This document shows positions 27,901 through 36,632 of a stretch of 64,000 bases of DNA, piece after piece (the stretch's first letter is position 1; every line of letters starts with the position of its first letter). Made by a program: the position numbers and the translations under genes. Below the pieces are notes generated by a model. It did not search any database. It was not told the origin of the DNA and was given only the letters and a program-made list of their open reading frames with translations. Source of the stretch: Halovivax gelatinilyticus. Its GTDB lineage: Archaea > Halobacteriota > Halobacteria > Halobacteriales > Natrialbaceae. The DNA is taken from positions 1,935,992-1,999,991 of the forward strand of contig NZ_CP101322.1 in the NCBI RefSeq assembly GCF_024300625.1, read 5' to 3'.

Positions 27901-29093
27901 GCTCCGCCCCGATTCGCCGGCTCGCCGTTTAGCTGGTCGAACCACAGGGGAACGTCGAGATCGGAGACGTCGTCGGGTGGCGCCTCAGAGAGTCGATCGG
28001 CCCGTGCGTGCCAGCGGCCGTACAACGACGGTGCGACGACGCCGAGGTCGATCTGGCGGTCGACTTCTTCCTGGCGGTTCAACAGCGATCGCAGTGTCGT
28101 CGCCACGTCTTCCTCGTAGCCGATCTGCGGCGCCGTCGGCGAGCGCAGCGCGCCGGTTACCGTAACGACGCCCCGATCGGTTTCCGAAACGGCGCCTTTT
28201 CGTAACGATGCGGGCCCCGGGTCCGTGACGTCGACGATGCTCGTTCCGAGGCCGTCGTCCGCCGGCTGGGGTTCGAGCTTGTTCGCGAGCGTCCGAAAGT
28301 CGCCTTCGTCCGCGCAGGTGAACGTCCAGGAGTGATAGACTGGGAGACGAACCTCGCCGTCGTCCCACGCGAACGTTCGATCGGCGTCGGCGGGATCGCT
28401 ATCCAGTCCGGTCAGCCGACCGGCTTCGAACGTTGGCACCACGCACGCACGATACCGCGTCTTCGCTTCGAGGTTTCGCGGACAGACCAAGCGCGAACGC
28501 GTCCCCATCGACGGCGCGCCGAGTTCGGCGAGCACCGCGTCTTCGTCGGGATCGCCGTCGACGTCGAGCGGCTCGCCGAGCAACTGTGCGTGCGCCCAGG
28601 CCCACGACTCCGTGAGAGTCGGAAGCTCGTCGGTCGGCGTTTCGAGGACGGCCATCGACGCCGGGCCGACCGGGTCGTACGAGATGTCGGGGTGGTCACG
28701 ATCCACCGCGATCAGAGACAGCCAGGGATACGTTCGACCCTCCTCGTCCGCCCGGAGCGGACTGAACAGCCACGGCAGTTCGGCGGGGCCGAACTCGATC
28801 AGGGGAAACTGCGTCGGCGGATGCGCGCCGGTTCCGGGGCTGGGTTCCATCCGCACGATGGTTCGATCGTCCAGTCCCGTGACGTCGCCGGGGCCGAACA
28901 GCTGGGCGTCGAGCGTGGCCGTCTCGGTCTGGTCGCCCCCGGCAACTTCAGCCGTTATCTCGAGTTCGCCGCCTTCGACGGACGACGCGTCCGGTACGTC
29001 ACCGACGGTGAACGCATCGTCGGCTCCCGGACGGAGCCCGGGTCTGACGATCGGGTAGAACCCGTAGGTCGTTCCGGATTCGTTTTCGGTCAT
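24957..29093 (-). CDS. Large conserved protein of unknown function (1378 residues)
   Basis: The start is set at the ATG at 29093, which overlaps the TGA of a 51-codon ORF; a longer frame from 29231 reads through that ORF. N-terminal conserved blocks are YPWLSLIAVDRDHP near residue 120 and VVPTFEAGRLTGLD near 220. The C-terminal domain contains EWFLPGLGDVSRNSVTL near 1088, then HEFARELRWNRFPTDRRGTF and FQGTIGSDVAFYGFDL. I associate this pattern with unannotated bacterial proteins. Residues about 610-890 are a low-complexity linker rich in Asp, Arg, Gly and Pro. No signal peptide or membrane helix is visible. It overlaps the next gene by four bases. Confidence 0.85.
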   Translation of the reverse strand: MTENESGTTYGFYPIVRPGLRPGADDAFTVGDVPDASSVEGGELEITAEVAGGDQTETATLDAQLFGPGDVTGLDDRTIVRMEPSPGTGAHPPTQFPLIEFGPAELPWLFSPLRADEEGRTYPWLSLIAVDRDHPDISYDPVGPASMAVLETPTDELPTLTESWAWAHAQLLGEPLDVDGDPDEDAVLAELGAPSMGTRSRLVCPRNLEAKTRYRACVVPTFEAGRLTGLDSDPADADRTFAWDDGEVRLPVYHSWTFTCADEGDFRTLANKLEPQPADDGLGTSIVDVTDPGPASLRKGAVSETDRGVVTVTGALRSPTAPQIGYEEDVATTLRSLLNRQEEVDRQIDLGVVAPSLYGRWHARADRLSEAPPDDVSDLDVPLWFDQLNGEPANRGGAGFGTKIVSELAAQLMDEAWNQFDGLAEANTMLARAQLFRDVNERRYDEITALPDGEVLGLTEAIHGHVRLDSGGTLLDRIETDPSVRGRTRPTFRNLTRSNGPVSRRDGIDVDRTPVVDPDDEIGSHRFGAGWRPGSGRFWEGVHVDDPVATKATIEDDPQFRNSGEDEWACLAEKTGDVEWVGQSEDEPDTDHDGDVDPTASFRVTRAEQQPTGGEVDGDGERSTARARRIDRESKRRSRSTQSDDERGRDESLSTLYEWASALESAAKDGDRAAIGRLLREYGDVRDRLEKLRDLDDGDDEHRRVGPTSSGRFDPTNRRSRRRSGEDSIDGRVDSVQRSFQQAHRQFRRGDVPAGLDVLERGRSTLEALADEVGGSIDGPERGDPGDDRGRFDRTPVIDDSPVFDRPIGGGSFPGIDPPGDGDDSDEPGDGDDPPGLEDGEDVLEFLDRIERAMRIADDQATEVRDATPSTEDDVRRIDQRFNATPDPVTWVHRAHEDATTLLELWPPLFHQVDESELHPEFTESETMRETRRMIDEIESLQSILPRVVKALAAGAYEQAVEMLSEVSGLVSDVCAIVDWLRDGLAMGRDKVTPDFASLDGAVDDTLAAAGDCGVLSSARIDPADAADAVRDELEPDSAFTELAARRLGIDAEQLRNRETPGERDRDGLESVLASPTITRPMYEPLAEHEPEWFLPGLGDVSRNSVTLVESNPTFIEAYMAGLNHEFARELRWNRFPTDRRGTFFRRFWDRSANPALDPDDPEDMADIAPMHEWGTTSELGENPPEGNEEGSSLVLLVRGELLERYPNTTVYATDAHEADGDDGERVPALPETEIEGSDDERDDIKFPEFQGTIGSDVAFYGFDLDPEAALHAPYHADGERADEGPDDRADEGWFFVFEEPAAEPRFGLIDPASDSDWLPAPGGHVDVDENEPDSDPEHVEGAQWGRNAAHVAKYTWLQPYRVAIHASTMLADEVSAR

Positions 29094-29245
29094 CGTCGAT
29101 CCGCCTCGACCCGTCTCGCATCGGTTCTCGTCCCATCGGGACGAACGAATTCGCCGACTCGCGCGTTCTTGTCCGTCGCTCGGTACCGATCCGTCGGTTC
29201 GGCGACCGGATCGCTCCGGCCGGCTCCGCAATGAGGTGCGATCAT
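29090..29245 (-). CDS. Possible small ORF between the DUF6603 gene and the 1378-residue gene
   Basis: An open frame of 51 codons starts four bases after the DUF6603 gene stop (29250) and ends in a TGA that overlaps the next start codon as ATGA. This spacing is what a coupled operon gene would show. The peptide begins MIAPHCGAGR and is rich in Arg and Asp. That composition is also expected of a chance frame in GC-rich DNA, so the case rests on position alone. No family is recognised. Confidence 0.35.
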   Translation of the reverse strand: MIAPHCGAGRSDPVAEPTDRYRATDKNARVGEFVRPDGTRTDARRVEADRR

Positions 29246-29249
29246 GGTA

Positions 29250-32200
29250 TCACTCGAGTTCCGCCGCTGCGACGACCTGGTACCGTCCGGTGGCCCCGTC
29301 CGCCGCGTGTCGTTCGATCGTCCGTTTCGCCTCCGCCTTTCCGTAGCCGTCGTTCGCGTTACCGTCGAGGTCGACCGGCTCGAACGTGTCCGAGCGAACG
29401 ATCTGATACCGACGGTCCGGCCGATCGCCGGTGACCGAACCCTCGAGCCCCGACTCGCTGGGCGTGGTTCCGTCGTCGACGGTCTCTTTCGGCGCCGGTC
29501 CGGCGTCACATCCCAGGGCGTCCCGGTCGATCGACGCCCGGGTGAACTGGCGAGTGATCGACCCGTTCAAGCACGATCCCTCGAGGTCGAATCCTTCGAT
29601 GGTCGCCGCCGGCGTGTCGTAGTTGTCACACCGCTCGTCGCGAATCGACGTCTCGTAGGACAGGCTGGTGATGCGACCGTTGTCCGCCAGGTCGTCGTCA
29701 CCGGTTTCGATCGCCTGCCCGGCGTAGACGCCGCCGCTGTCGAGCCGGTAGCCCGCCTGCATCGACTCGAACGCGGGACTATCGAGGCGTTCGTCGTCCG
29801 AGAGGTCGAAGTACTCGCCCGGTGAGAATTGCTCGGTCGTCTCGTCGACGATGTCGAGCTCAGCGCTTCCGTCCGCGTCGACAGATGTGATCTCGAACCG
29901 ATCCGCGTCGGCCGGTTCGGCGTTACCGAATCGTTCGATTTCGACCGACAGCGGGACGACCGTCTGTCTGACGGCCGGTGCCGACTGCGGGTGGACGAGG
30001 ACCGGCGGGGTCTCGTCGGATTCCCCGTCCGTCTCGGATCGATCGACTGGATCGCGAAGCGTCACCGGAGACTCGCCCTCGTCGGGCAGGGTCGTCTGCC
30101 AGTTACCCGGCTGTTCGACCGCGTGCGTGAGTTTATCCAGAACGTCGACGGGCGGGAGCGCGTCGCGATCGTCCGCCGAGCCGAACGTCGTGTCCACGCG
30201 GAAACTGACGGAGGCGAGCGCGATGCTGACTTCGACCTCGCCGTCGACGTGCCACGGTGCGGGCCCGGAGAGACTGCCGTCGAGACTCACCGAGAACGTC
30301 GTCTTGAGCGCCTTCACCGTCAACGAGGCGTAGATGTCGACGAGGAACTCGAACGGATCGAACTGGACGAGCGCGTCGAACCCGAGGTCGCCGTCGACGC
30401 TGGCTACGCCGAGGTCGACGAAGAAACTCAGGTCGGCGCCGGCCTGGACGGTGTTCGAGGTGACGGCGAAGTACCCCTTGAGGTCGAGACTCGGATTGCC
30501 ACCCGGGACGCCGAGCGAGGCTCTGAGCCGTCGCATGTCGGCGAACGTCTCCGGCGGCTCGTACTGCGGGTGGAAGCCGCCGGCTGAAAGCAGGAAGTCC
30601 GGCTGGTCGCCGCCGCGGATGCGAACGCCGAAGTCCCCGGAGAGCTCCCACTGCATCACTCGCGAATCGTACAGCGAGGCGTGGATCTCGAGTTCGGGCA
30701 CCGCCGGGTCGATTTCGCCGAGGACGCCCGCGTTGAGTTCGACGAGCGGGGCGATATCGTCGGGGAGGACGGCGCTGAGCCGACCGAGGATAATGATCCG
30801 GACCGAGGGGAACTCGACGAGGACGCCCAGGTCGGCCGTGATCAACTCCGGCGTTCCCCACCCGAGTCGGGCCATCGGGCCGAAGACGTGGTAGTCGGCC
30901 GTCGGCGGGAACGTTGCGCGCAGGTCGCTGACGATGCGCGGGGCGTTCTCGACCACGTCCTGGGGGAACAACACCGAATCGAGCGAGCCGTCCCTGACGG
31001 CCTGCTGGAGCGGATCCGACTTCACTGACCGGTGAACCCCGACGAGCCCGCCGAGCCCGTTGAGCGTAAAGCCGAGCCCGAGTTCGATCGGCGGGAACTC
31101 GGCCGTGATCAACACGAGCAGGGAGAATCCGTCGCTACCGTCCGGAAGCTCCGTCGTGAGTAGACCGACCGCGTTGAACGTGAGTTCGCCGACGTGTAAC
31201 TGGACGGCACCCGCGTAGCGGTTGTTCTCGTGATCGAGTTCGAGAAAGCCGCCGCCGCTGACGCCCTCCGCGTCGATCGCGAGCCCGATTCCGTCGGGCG
31301 GATCGATGCCGATGTCGAGATCGACGGGGCCGAGCGAGCCGTCCCGATCCTCCGGAAACGCGACGTCGGCCTTGATTCCCATCCGCTGGACCGTGCCGGT
31401 CATCGGGCCCAGTTCGATCGACGCCGAGGCCGCGGCCGATATCGTAAGCCCCGGATCCGCGTCGTCGGTGATCCCGCTCGGGAGCACGCCGACGTGGATG
31501 TTCTTCATCGTCACCGGCCCGAGTTCGGCGTTCTGTGGGATCTCCGCCTCGAGCGTCCCGCCGTTTTCGAAATAGAGGCCGGTTCTTGCGGACCAGCCCA
31601 CGAGCGCGTCGAACTCGTACTCGATACCGTCGTCGGGAAGGACCGATGCGAGGAAGCCGTCGCTAGGCTGCACGCCGATGATGCCGTTGACCGGGGTCTC
31701 TACGGTGACGGTGGTCTCGTCGTCCGCATGCTCCAGGCCGACAGTGACGCCGATCGGACCGATTCCGACATGTGATCTCTCCTCGTCGCCGAGGATCGTT
31801 TGATACTCGTCGTCGGCCGAGCCGTCGTATTCGATACTCGCGTCCGCGCGAAGTGACGTCTCGATCGGTGCCCCGTCGTCCCTACGGTCGACGACCTCCG
31901 TCTCTATCCCGTCGGGGAGGGGTCGAATCACGGCCCCGTACTCGCTCACGTTCGCCTCGCCGGAAAGGGAGAACGAGAACGTCCACTGATCGTCCGCGCC
32001 GAATGTCGTCGTCGACCCGGTCGCGAGCGTCCCAAGAACCGCCGGGAGAACGCCAACGCCAGCCGGATCGTTCGCCGTTTCTGGCAGCGGGACTAGGTGG
32101 AGACCGAGAACCACCTGTCCGTCCTCGAGTGGGACCGTCACCAAGTCGACTGTCGTCTGGTCGAAGAGATCTGCTGACGAGTCGACCGTTGGTAACTGGT

Positions 32201-32894
32201 CGATTTCGTCGGCATCGTCCATCGCCAGCAGTGTTGCAACGCTCTCCGGATTTGCGTTCGACCTCGACGCCGGGAGAAACCGTCTCGAACTCGCGTCCGC
32301 GACCGTCGCTACGAACGCGGCGATCGATTCGTAGGCGTCGGCTTCGTCTAGATCCAGTTGATCGTCGAGCACCTGGTTCGGATCGTCGAGTAACGTTGGA
32401 ACCCTGGAGTACTCGATCGTCTTGTAGGGGGCCGTCTCGACGTCCTGGATCACACCGGTTGCAGATAAGATGGCGAACAGGTCGTGCTGGTGAGAAACGA
32501 GGTATCGCAACAGCAGGTAATCGAGCAGCGACCGACCGATGTCTTCGAGGTGCGGACTGGCAACCTCTATTTCGTCGAGCGACCGGATGGTGTCTACGAG
32601 ATCCCCGATCGAGTCTACGATCGCGACGACGTCGTCGACGTCTTCTTCGTCGTCGAGGAAGGATTGGACCGTCTCCTGGAGGCTTTCGAACAGCTCTCCG
32701 GCGTCCTGAACGGCCGTGACGAGTTGTTCAATTTCCACCAATTGAAGCTCCTCGGCCAGTCCTGCCTCCGCGAGTAATCTGACGATTCCGTCGAAGCCCT
32801 CATCGACGGCATCGGTAACTGGCTCAACAACGTACGTAAGCTCGCGTGCGAGCGTTTGCCGTCCGTCAGTGTGTAGCGTGTCGTTCCCCGTCAT
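29250..32894 (-). CDS. DUF6603 domain protein
   Basis: The product has 1214 residues. The first ~180 are helical and acidic, residues 200-590 look like repeated beta strands, and about 595-900 match the DUF6603 pattern: LGLGFTLNGLGGLVGVHRSV, then SVRIIILGRLSAVLP, GGFHPQYEPP and a run of alternating beta strands ending SVSLDGSLSGPAPWHVDGEV. The tail (900-1214) is polar. DUF6603 has no known function; the alternating pattern suggests an elongated beta structure. I chose the ATG at 32894, one base after the upstream stop, rather than 32924. No export signal is visible. Confidence 0.88.
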   Translation of the reverse strand: MTGNDTLHTDGRQTLARELTYVVEPVTDAVDEGFDGIVRLLAEAGLAEELQLVEIEQLVTAVQDAGELFESLQETVQSFLDDEEDVDDVVAIVDSIGDLVDTIRSLDEIEVASPHLEDIGRSLLDYLLLRYLVSHQHDLFAILSATGVIQDVETAPYKTIEYSRVPTLLDDPNQVLDDQLDLDEADAYESIAAFVATVADASSRRFLPASRSNANPESVATLLAMDDADEIDQLPTVDSSADLFDQTTVDLVTVPLEDGQVVLGLHLVPLPETANDPAGVGVLPAVLGTLATGSTTTFGADDQWTFSFSLSGEANVSEYGAVIRPLPDGIETEVVDRRDDGAPIETSLRADASIEYDGSADDEYQTILGDEERSHVGIGPIGVTVGLEHADDETTVTVETPVNGIIGVQPSDGFLASVLPDDGIEYEFDALVGWSARTGLYFENGGTLEAEIPQNAELGPVTMKNIHVGVLPSGITDDADPGLTISAAASASIELGPMTGTVQRMGIKADVAFPEDRDGSLGPVDLDIGIDPPDGIGLAIDAEGVSGGGFLELDHENNRYAGAVQLHVGELTFNAVGLLTTELPDGSDGFSLLVLITAEFPPIELGLGFTLNGLGGLVGVHRSVKSDPLQQAVRDGSLDSVLFPQDVVENAPRIVSDLRATFPPTADYHVFGPMARLGWGTPELITADLGVLVEFPSVRIIILGRLSAVLPDDIAPLVELNAGVLGEIDPAVPELEIHASLYDSRVMQWELSGDFGVRIRGGDQPDFLLSAGGFHPQYEPPETFADMRRLRASLGVPGGNPSLDLKGYFAVTSNTVQAGADLSFFVDLGVASVDGDLGFDALVQFDPFEFLVDIYASLTVKALKTTFSVSLDGSLSGPAPWHVDGEVEVSIALASVSFRVDTTFGSADDRDALPPVDVLDKLTHAVEQPGNWQTTLPDEGESPVTLRDPVDRSETDGESDETPPVLVHPQSAPAVRQTVVPLSVEIERFGNAEPADADRFEITSVDADGSAELDIVDETTEQFSPGEYFDLSDDERLDSPAFESMQAGYRLDSGGVYAGQAIETGDDDLADNGRITSLSYETSIRDERCDNYDTPAATIEGFDLEGSCLNGSITRQFTRASIDRDALGCDAGPAPKETVDDGTTPSESGLEGSVTGDRPDRRYQIVRSDTFEPVDLDGNANDGYGKAEAKRTIERHAADGATGRYQVVAAAELE

Positions 32895-32895
32895 C

Positions 32896-35800
32896 TTATT
32901 CCCAGACCTCGTCGAATTCGACACCGTAACTCAGTTTGAGGTTCTCGTCCGTCCAGCCACCAGGACCTGCGTTTCGGCCGGCCGCGTCCTGCAATTCGAC
33001 CGGTACGATCTTCCTAGACGCGTTCGGTAGATCACCGATGTCGATTCCGTAGACCACGTCATCGGCGACCAACTCGTCACCGCCGGGTGGCACGTAACTC
33101 AACTCGAGGTAGAGCTCGCTGTAGTCGTCAGACGCGTATTCGCCGGCGACGGCAACTCGATGGCCTCGCAAACAGATGAGCAGCTTTTCCAGCGAATAGG
33201 ACCCTCTGAGCGTTTCGCGGGCATCTTCGTCGGTTCCCTGGTTCACCGAAACACCAGCGAACCGGTCGTCGTTGTTTGGATACAGCCTGACGGCGTCGAT
33301 TCCCGTTTCCATCTCTGTGAGCGCTCGATACACGTTAGACGGGTGCTCGTTGTCGCCCGTCCCGTCCTGAATCTGGTAGTGCGCATGATTTTGTGGGTAC
33401 GTTTCGACCTCTTCCGTGACGTACTGACCGTAGTTCGGAACGAGAAACTCCGGACCGCTTTCGGGTACGTCTCGCTCGTCGAGATCCGTCCAATCGAACC
33501 GAAACAGGTGATAGAGCAGTGGATCCTCGACAGCTGCGTAAAATTCGTTCACCTTCGGGGTGACGTATTCGTCGTCCGTTTGCTCGACCAGCTGCTCTTT
33601 TAGGTCGTGGATTGAATTGTACCACCAGTTCTGTTCCGGTCCGGACAGCCACCGTTGCTCGACGTCGAGTTGGCTTCGACCGTCCACGTCATCGTTCCCG
33701 AGCTGATCGCCGTTTTCGTAGACGTTCGGAAACTCGGGACGGGACGAGAACTCCGATTTCCACCGGAGACTGGATTGATCGGACGTGAATGGGAACTCGG
33801 GGCGATACGGGAATTGTGACTGCCAGCGGTCGGTGGTTCGCTCTCCCGCTTGCCGATCGTTCAGGTTCGGCCGGTGTTCGTGGAACTCGCCAAGCTTGAG
33901 ACGATGGAGCGCCGGACACAGGTAGTTCGGCTTGTTCGCATTATCCTCGTAGTGAACGATCGGCCGGACGTAGAGCGTGCCGCCGGTTTTGATCCGATCG
34001 ATCTCCTGGACGAGTTCGATATAGAGCTGGTACTCGTTCGTTGACGACCCCGACACCGGCCGCAACATCGCCTGGGCCGTCTCGTCGCCGAGCGGTCGAG
34101 TCAGCGAGGTGAACGCCGAAATCTGACGATTGAGGTCCGATCGACCGTCGTCTACCTGTACGTCCGTGGTACGGCGAGCGAATCCGAACAGTGGATCCGC
34201 CGGATCGGCGAACGTCCCGTTCACTCCGTCGCTCGCGGTCGATTCGTACGCCGGTCCGTAGACGCTGTGCTCGAGATGTCTGAGTACTTCGTCCTCGTCG
34301 AGGACGTTCGCCGCGATCTCGGTGGCGATCGAGACGACATCGAGAGCGAGGACGCCCCACCCGATTCCTGGAATTAGCCTGGCGGGGAGCCGCGACCCGA
34401 GCATCCGTGCGACGCGGCGCTCGTTGAGGAGACTCATCGCCCCCAGACCCGACTGGAGCCCGGTCGAAAACGCCTTCAACGTATCGCCCTCCGAGTAGTG
34501 CTCGATCGTCGCGGAAACGTTACTCACGACCGTCAGCGCGGAGATTGCGTTTGCGGTAACGCTAAGCCCTCGAACGACGACCACCGACCGGACGCCGGGA
34601 GAACTCGTCGCATCCGCAAAGTCACTCAGCGATTTGGCGGTTCCGACGAAGGTCGTGAACGCGTCGCGTATATCTTCTGGCTCCGGATACTCCGCCTCGC
34701 CGGGCTCGAACGCTGACGAGACTTCCGACGTCGCGTGCGCGAACAGGGTCGTAAACTGGACGAGTGCACCGACCGTAGCAGCCGTTTGGCGATGAGCTTC
34801 GACCATCGACGGAAACGCCGGGTTTTCCCACTCGTTTTGGGCTGCGATAGTGCTGAGCTCGGCCACGGTCGTCGTTTGCTGGAACAGCTTGGCGTACTCT
34901 CCCGTGACGGTCGCGACGTCTTCGATGTCCCACTCGTCGAGATCCCACTTGTCGTCGGATTTTCCATCGAGATCGTCGATCGCATCGGTCAACTCCCCCG
35001 GTGTCATTTGTAAACCGAGGACGGCGGTTACGTACTCGATTAACGCAGACCGTCGGTCGTCGACGTCAATTGCGTCGTGATCTGCGTATAGTTGTAAGCC
35101 ACATTGAAACTCGGATCCGATTTGCATCAGCGCCCGTTGAAGTACGTCTGCGATTCGGGCCCCTTCGTAGTCTGCTAACTGTCCGTCTGAACCGAAATGA
35201 TCGTCGACGGACCCCGCCGCGATCAATCGCCCTTCGGAGTCGAAGTAGTCGCTAAATCCACTGTCTTTGCCGTCGGGACAGACGTACACGATCGGCGGCG
35301 ACTCCATCGATTCGATTTCCTGTGTCGAGTACACTGGAGGATCGAAGACGTTCTTCGGATCGATACAGTGTTCGTGATCTCGATTTTCGAACAGGTAATA
35401 GAATGCTAGTTGCCCGATCTTCGACTGGGATAGTAACTCGATGTGTGTCCGGAGCGCATCTAACTGCTTTAGGTACGGCAGTTCGGCCAACCACTCAGTG
35501 TAGGCATTTCCCGGTCGTCCGAGCTCTCCGGGCGAGGCGTCGATAATCGCGCTCTTGTCGGCGTGAAGTTCCGAAATACTCCTGTGGCTGTACTCCGTTT
35601 CGCCGTGGAGGAGTAACAGGACAAGCTTCAGCGCCGAGTTTTCCATCCCCCGTCTGTATGCCACGATTTCCTGGCCATGTTTGTGGAAATGGGTGGGATT
35701 TTCCACGTTCTGTTTGGCGCCCTCGATCATCTCCGGGAGCACCATGTGTGGCAAACTTGTGTACGTGGTCACCTGTTCGGTCTTCGACTCTCCCATGAGC

Positions 35801-36183
35801 TTCTCTTGCCAGGCATCGTACTCACCGAAACCGAGAAGAAAGAGGATTTGATCCGGCCGCACGAGCGTTCCGTGCTGGTTAAAGATTCCCAGCTGACACA
35901 ACGTATTGAAATACTCCTCCGTATACGCTTCTTGCTCGATCCCGACCGTCTTGCCGGCGGCGGAATCTTCTCCCGCCTGGCCATCCTCGTACTCGCCGAC
36001 GAGCGAGGAAACGATCTGCCAGAAGAGAATTTTCGATTCGAGTGGTTGACCACGAAACCGTTCGTCAGGTTCGTTCAACGAAACGCCACAGACGTTTCCG
36101 GCCAACGAGTCGACGGCCAGGCGATAGCTGTTGGCGAGTCGGTTCGCGCGCTGATCGACCGCTATCGTGTACCCACCGGTCAT
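32896..36183 (-). CDS. Large protein with hydrophobic hairpin, first large gene of the DUF6603 operon
   Basis: The product has 1095 residues and no recognised family. Two hydrophobic stretches lie in the middle: residues 530-560 (VVVVRGLSVTANAISALTVV) and 596-630 (ARLIPGIGWGVLALDVVSIA). The second is followed by DEDEVLRHLEHSVYGP. This arrangement resembles the C-terminal membrane part of VasX-like type VI effectors, where a hydrophobic hairpin precedes a D-L-W-L-C-FG-type motif. That is a resemblance only. The flanking halves are soluble, with several WxxxF/YRPEFP repeats near residues 790-830 (FPYRPEFPF, FSSRPEFP). Base composition looks less GC-rich than in its neighbours. Its stop lies one base before the DUF6603 start. 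Confidence 0.8.
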   Translation of the reverse strand: MTGGYTIAVDQRANRLANSYRLAVDSLAGNVCGVSLNEPDERFRGQPLESKILFWQIVSSLVGEYEDGQAGEDSAAGKTVGIEQEAYTEEYFNTLCQLGIFNQHGTLVRPDQILFLLGFGEYDAWQEKLMGESKTEQVTTYTSLPHMVLPEMIEGAKQNVENPTHFHKHGQEIVAYRRGMENSALKLVLLLLHGETEYSHRSISELHADKSAIIDASPGELGRPGNAYTEWLAELPYLKQLDALRTHIELLSQSKIGQLAFYYLFENRDHEHCIDPKNVFDPPVYSTQEIESMESPPIVYVCPDGKDSGFSDYFDSEGRLIAAGSVDDHFGSDGQLADYEGARIADVLQRALMQIGSEFQCGLQLYADHDAIDVDDRRSALIEYVTAVLGLQMTPGELTDAIDDLDGKSDDKWDLDEWDIEDVATVTGEYAKLFQQTTTVAELSTIAAQNEWENPAFPSMVEAHRQTAATVGALVQFTTLFAHATSEVSSAFEPGEAEYPEPEDIRDAFTTFVGTAKSLSDFADATSSPGVRSVVVVRGLSVTANAISALTVVSNVSATIEHYSEGDTLKAFSTGLQSGLGAMSLLNERRVARMLGSRLPARLIPGIGWGVLALDVVSIATEIAANVLDEDEVLRHLEHSVYGPAYESTASDGVNGTFADPADPLFGFARRTTDVQVDDGRSDLNRQISAFTSLTRPLGDETAQAMLRPVSGSSTNEYQLYIELVQEIDRIKTGGTLYVRPIVHYEDNANKPNYLCPALHRLKLGEFHEHRPNLNDRQAGERTTDRWQSQFPYRPEFPFTSDQSSLRWKSEFSSRPEFPNVYENGDQLGNDDVDGRSQLDVEQRWLSGPEQNWWYNSIHDLKEQLVEQTDDEYVTPKVNEFYAAVEDPLLYHLFRFDWTDLDERDVPESGPEFLVPNYGQYVTEEVETYPQNHAHYQIQDGTGDNEHPSNVYRALTEMETGIDAVRLYPNNDDRFAGVSVNQGTDEDARETLRGSYSLEKLLICLRGHRVAVAGEYASDDYSELYLELSYVPPGGDELVADDVVYGIDIGDLPNASRKIVPVELQDAAGRNAGPGGWTDENLKLSYGVEFDEVWE

Positions 36184-36632
36184 CGTCCGTCACCGCGCCC
36201 GACCGACCGGCGGCTCGATCCCTGCCGACCGGTCAGATCATCGTTCCGTTCGACACCGGGTGCTCGGGCGGTCAGTACCACGCCGCCACGTCCGCACGAT
36301 TCGTCGAGCCACGTCCCAGGCCTGCCTTTACCGAACGTGGGCTGATCGATCCCGACGCTCGCCGACCGGGTGCGGTCGATGCAGGCCCACTTACGGAAGT
36401 GCCATGCCTCGTAGACCCCATCAAGGGCCGGCCGGTAGTTTACACACAGTGTCCTGATCGGCCGACTGCGTGTGCTGAACGTGGCCGAACGTCTTACACA
36501 AGTCTGTCGAGCGGGATCGACCCAGTTGCTCGTCTGGGATCGCCGCTCCGCGTCCACCACCTGAACGATACCCGTTCCGCGGTCGGTGTCCGGGCCATTC
36601 TGTATCGAACCGTCGATACTCATCGGTCGCAC
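36180..36632 (-). CDS. Possible ORF ahead of the large-protein operon
   Basis: This open frame of 150 codons ends in a TGA that overlaps the start codon of the 1095-residue gene as ATGA. The product (beginning MRPMSIDGSIQNG) is rich in Arg and Ser and shows no domain. Its composition resembles a chance frame in GC-rich DNA. The operon-like overlap is the only support. Confidence 0.2.
   Translation of the reverse strand: MRPMSIDGSIQNGPDTDRGTGIVQVVDAERRSQTSNWVDPARQTCVRRSATFSTRSRPIRTLCVNYRPALDGVYEAWHFRKWACIDRTRSASVGIDQPTFGKGRPGTWLDESCGRGGVVLTARAPGVERNDDLTGRQGSSRRSVGRGDGR

Noticed and set aside
15092-36183. Giant operon as a phage tail or contractile injection system
   Set aside because: No sheath, tube, spike, baseplate or AAA ATPase proteins could be recognised among or beside the genes.
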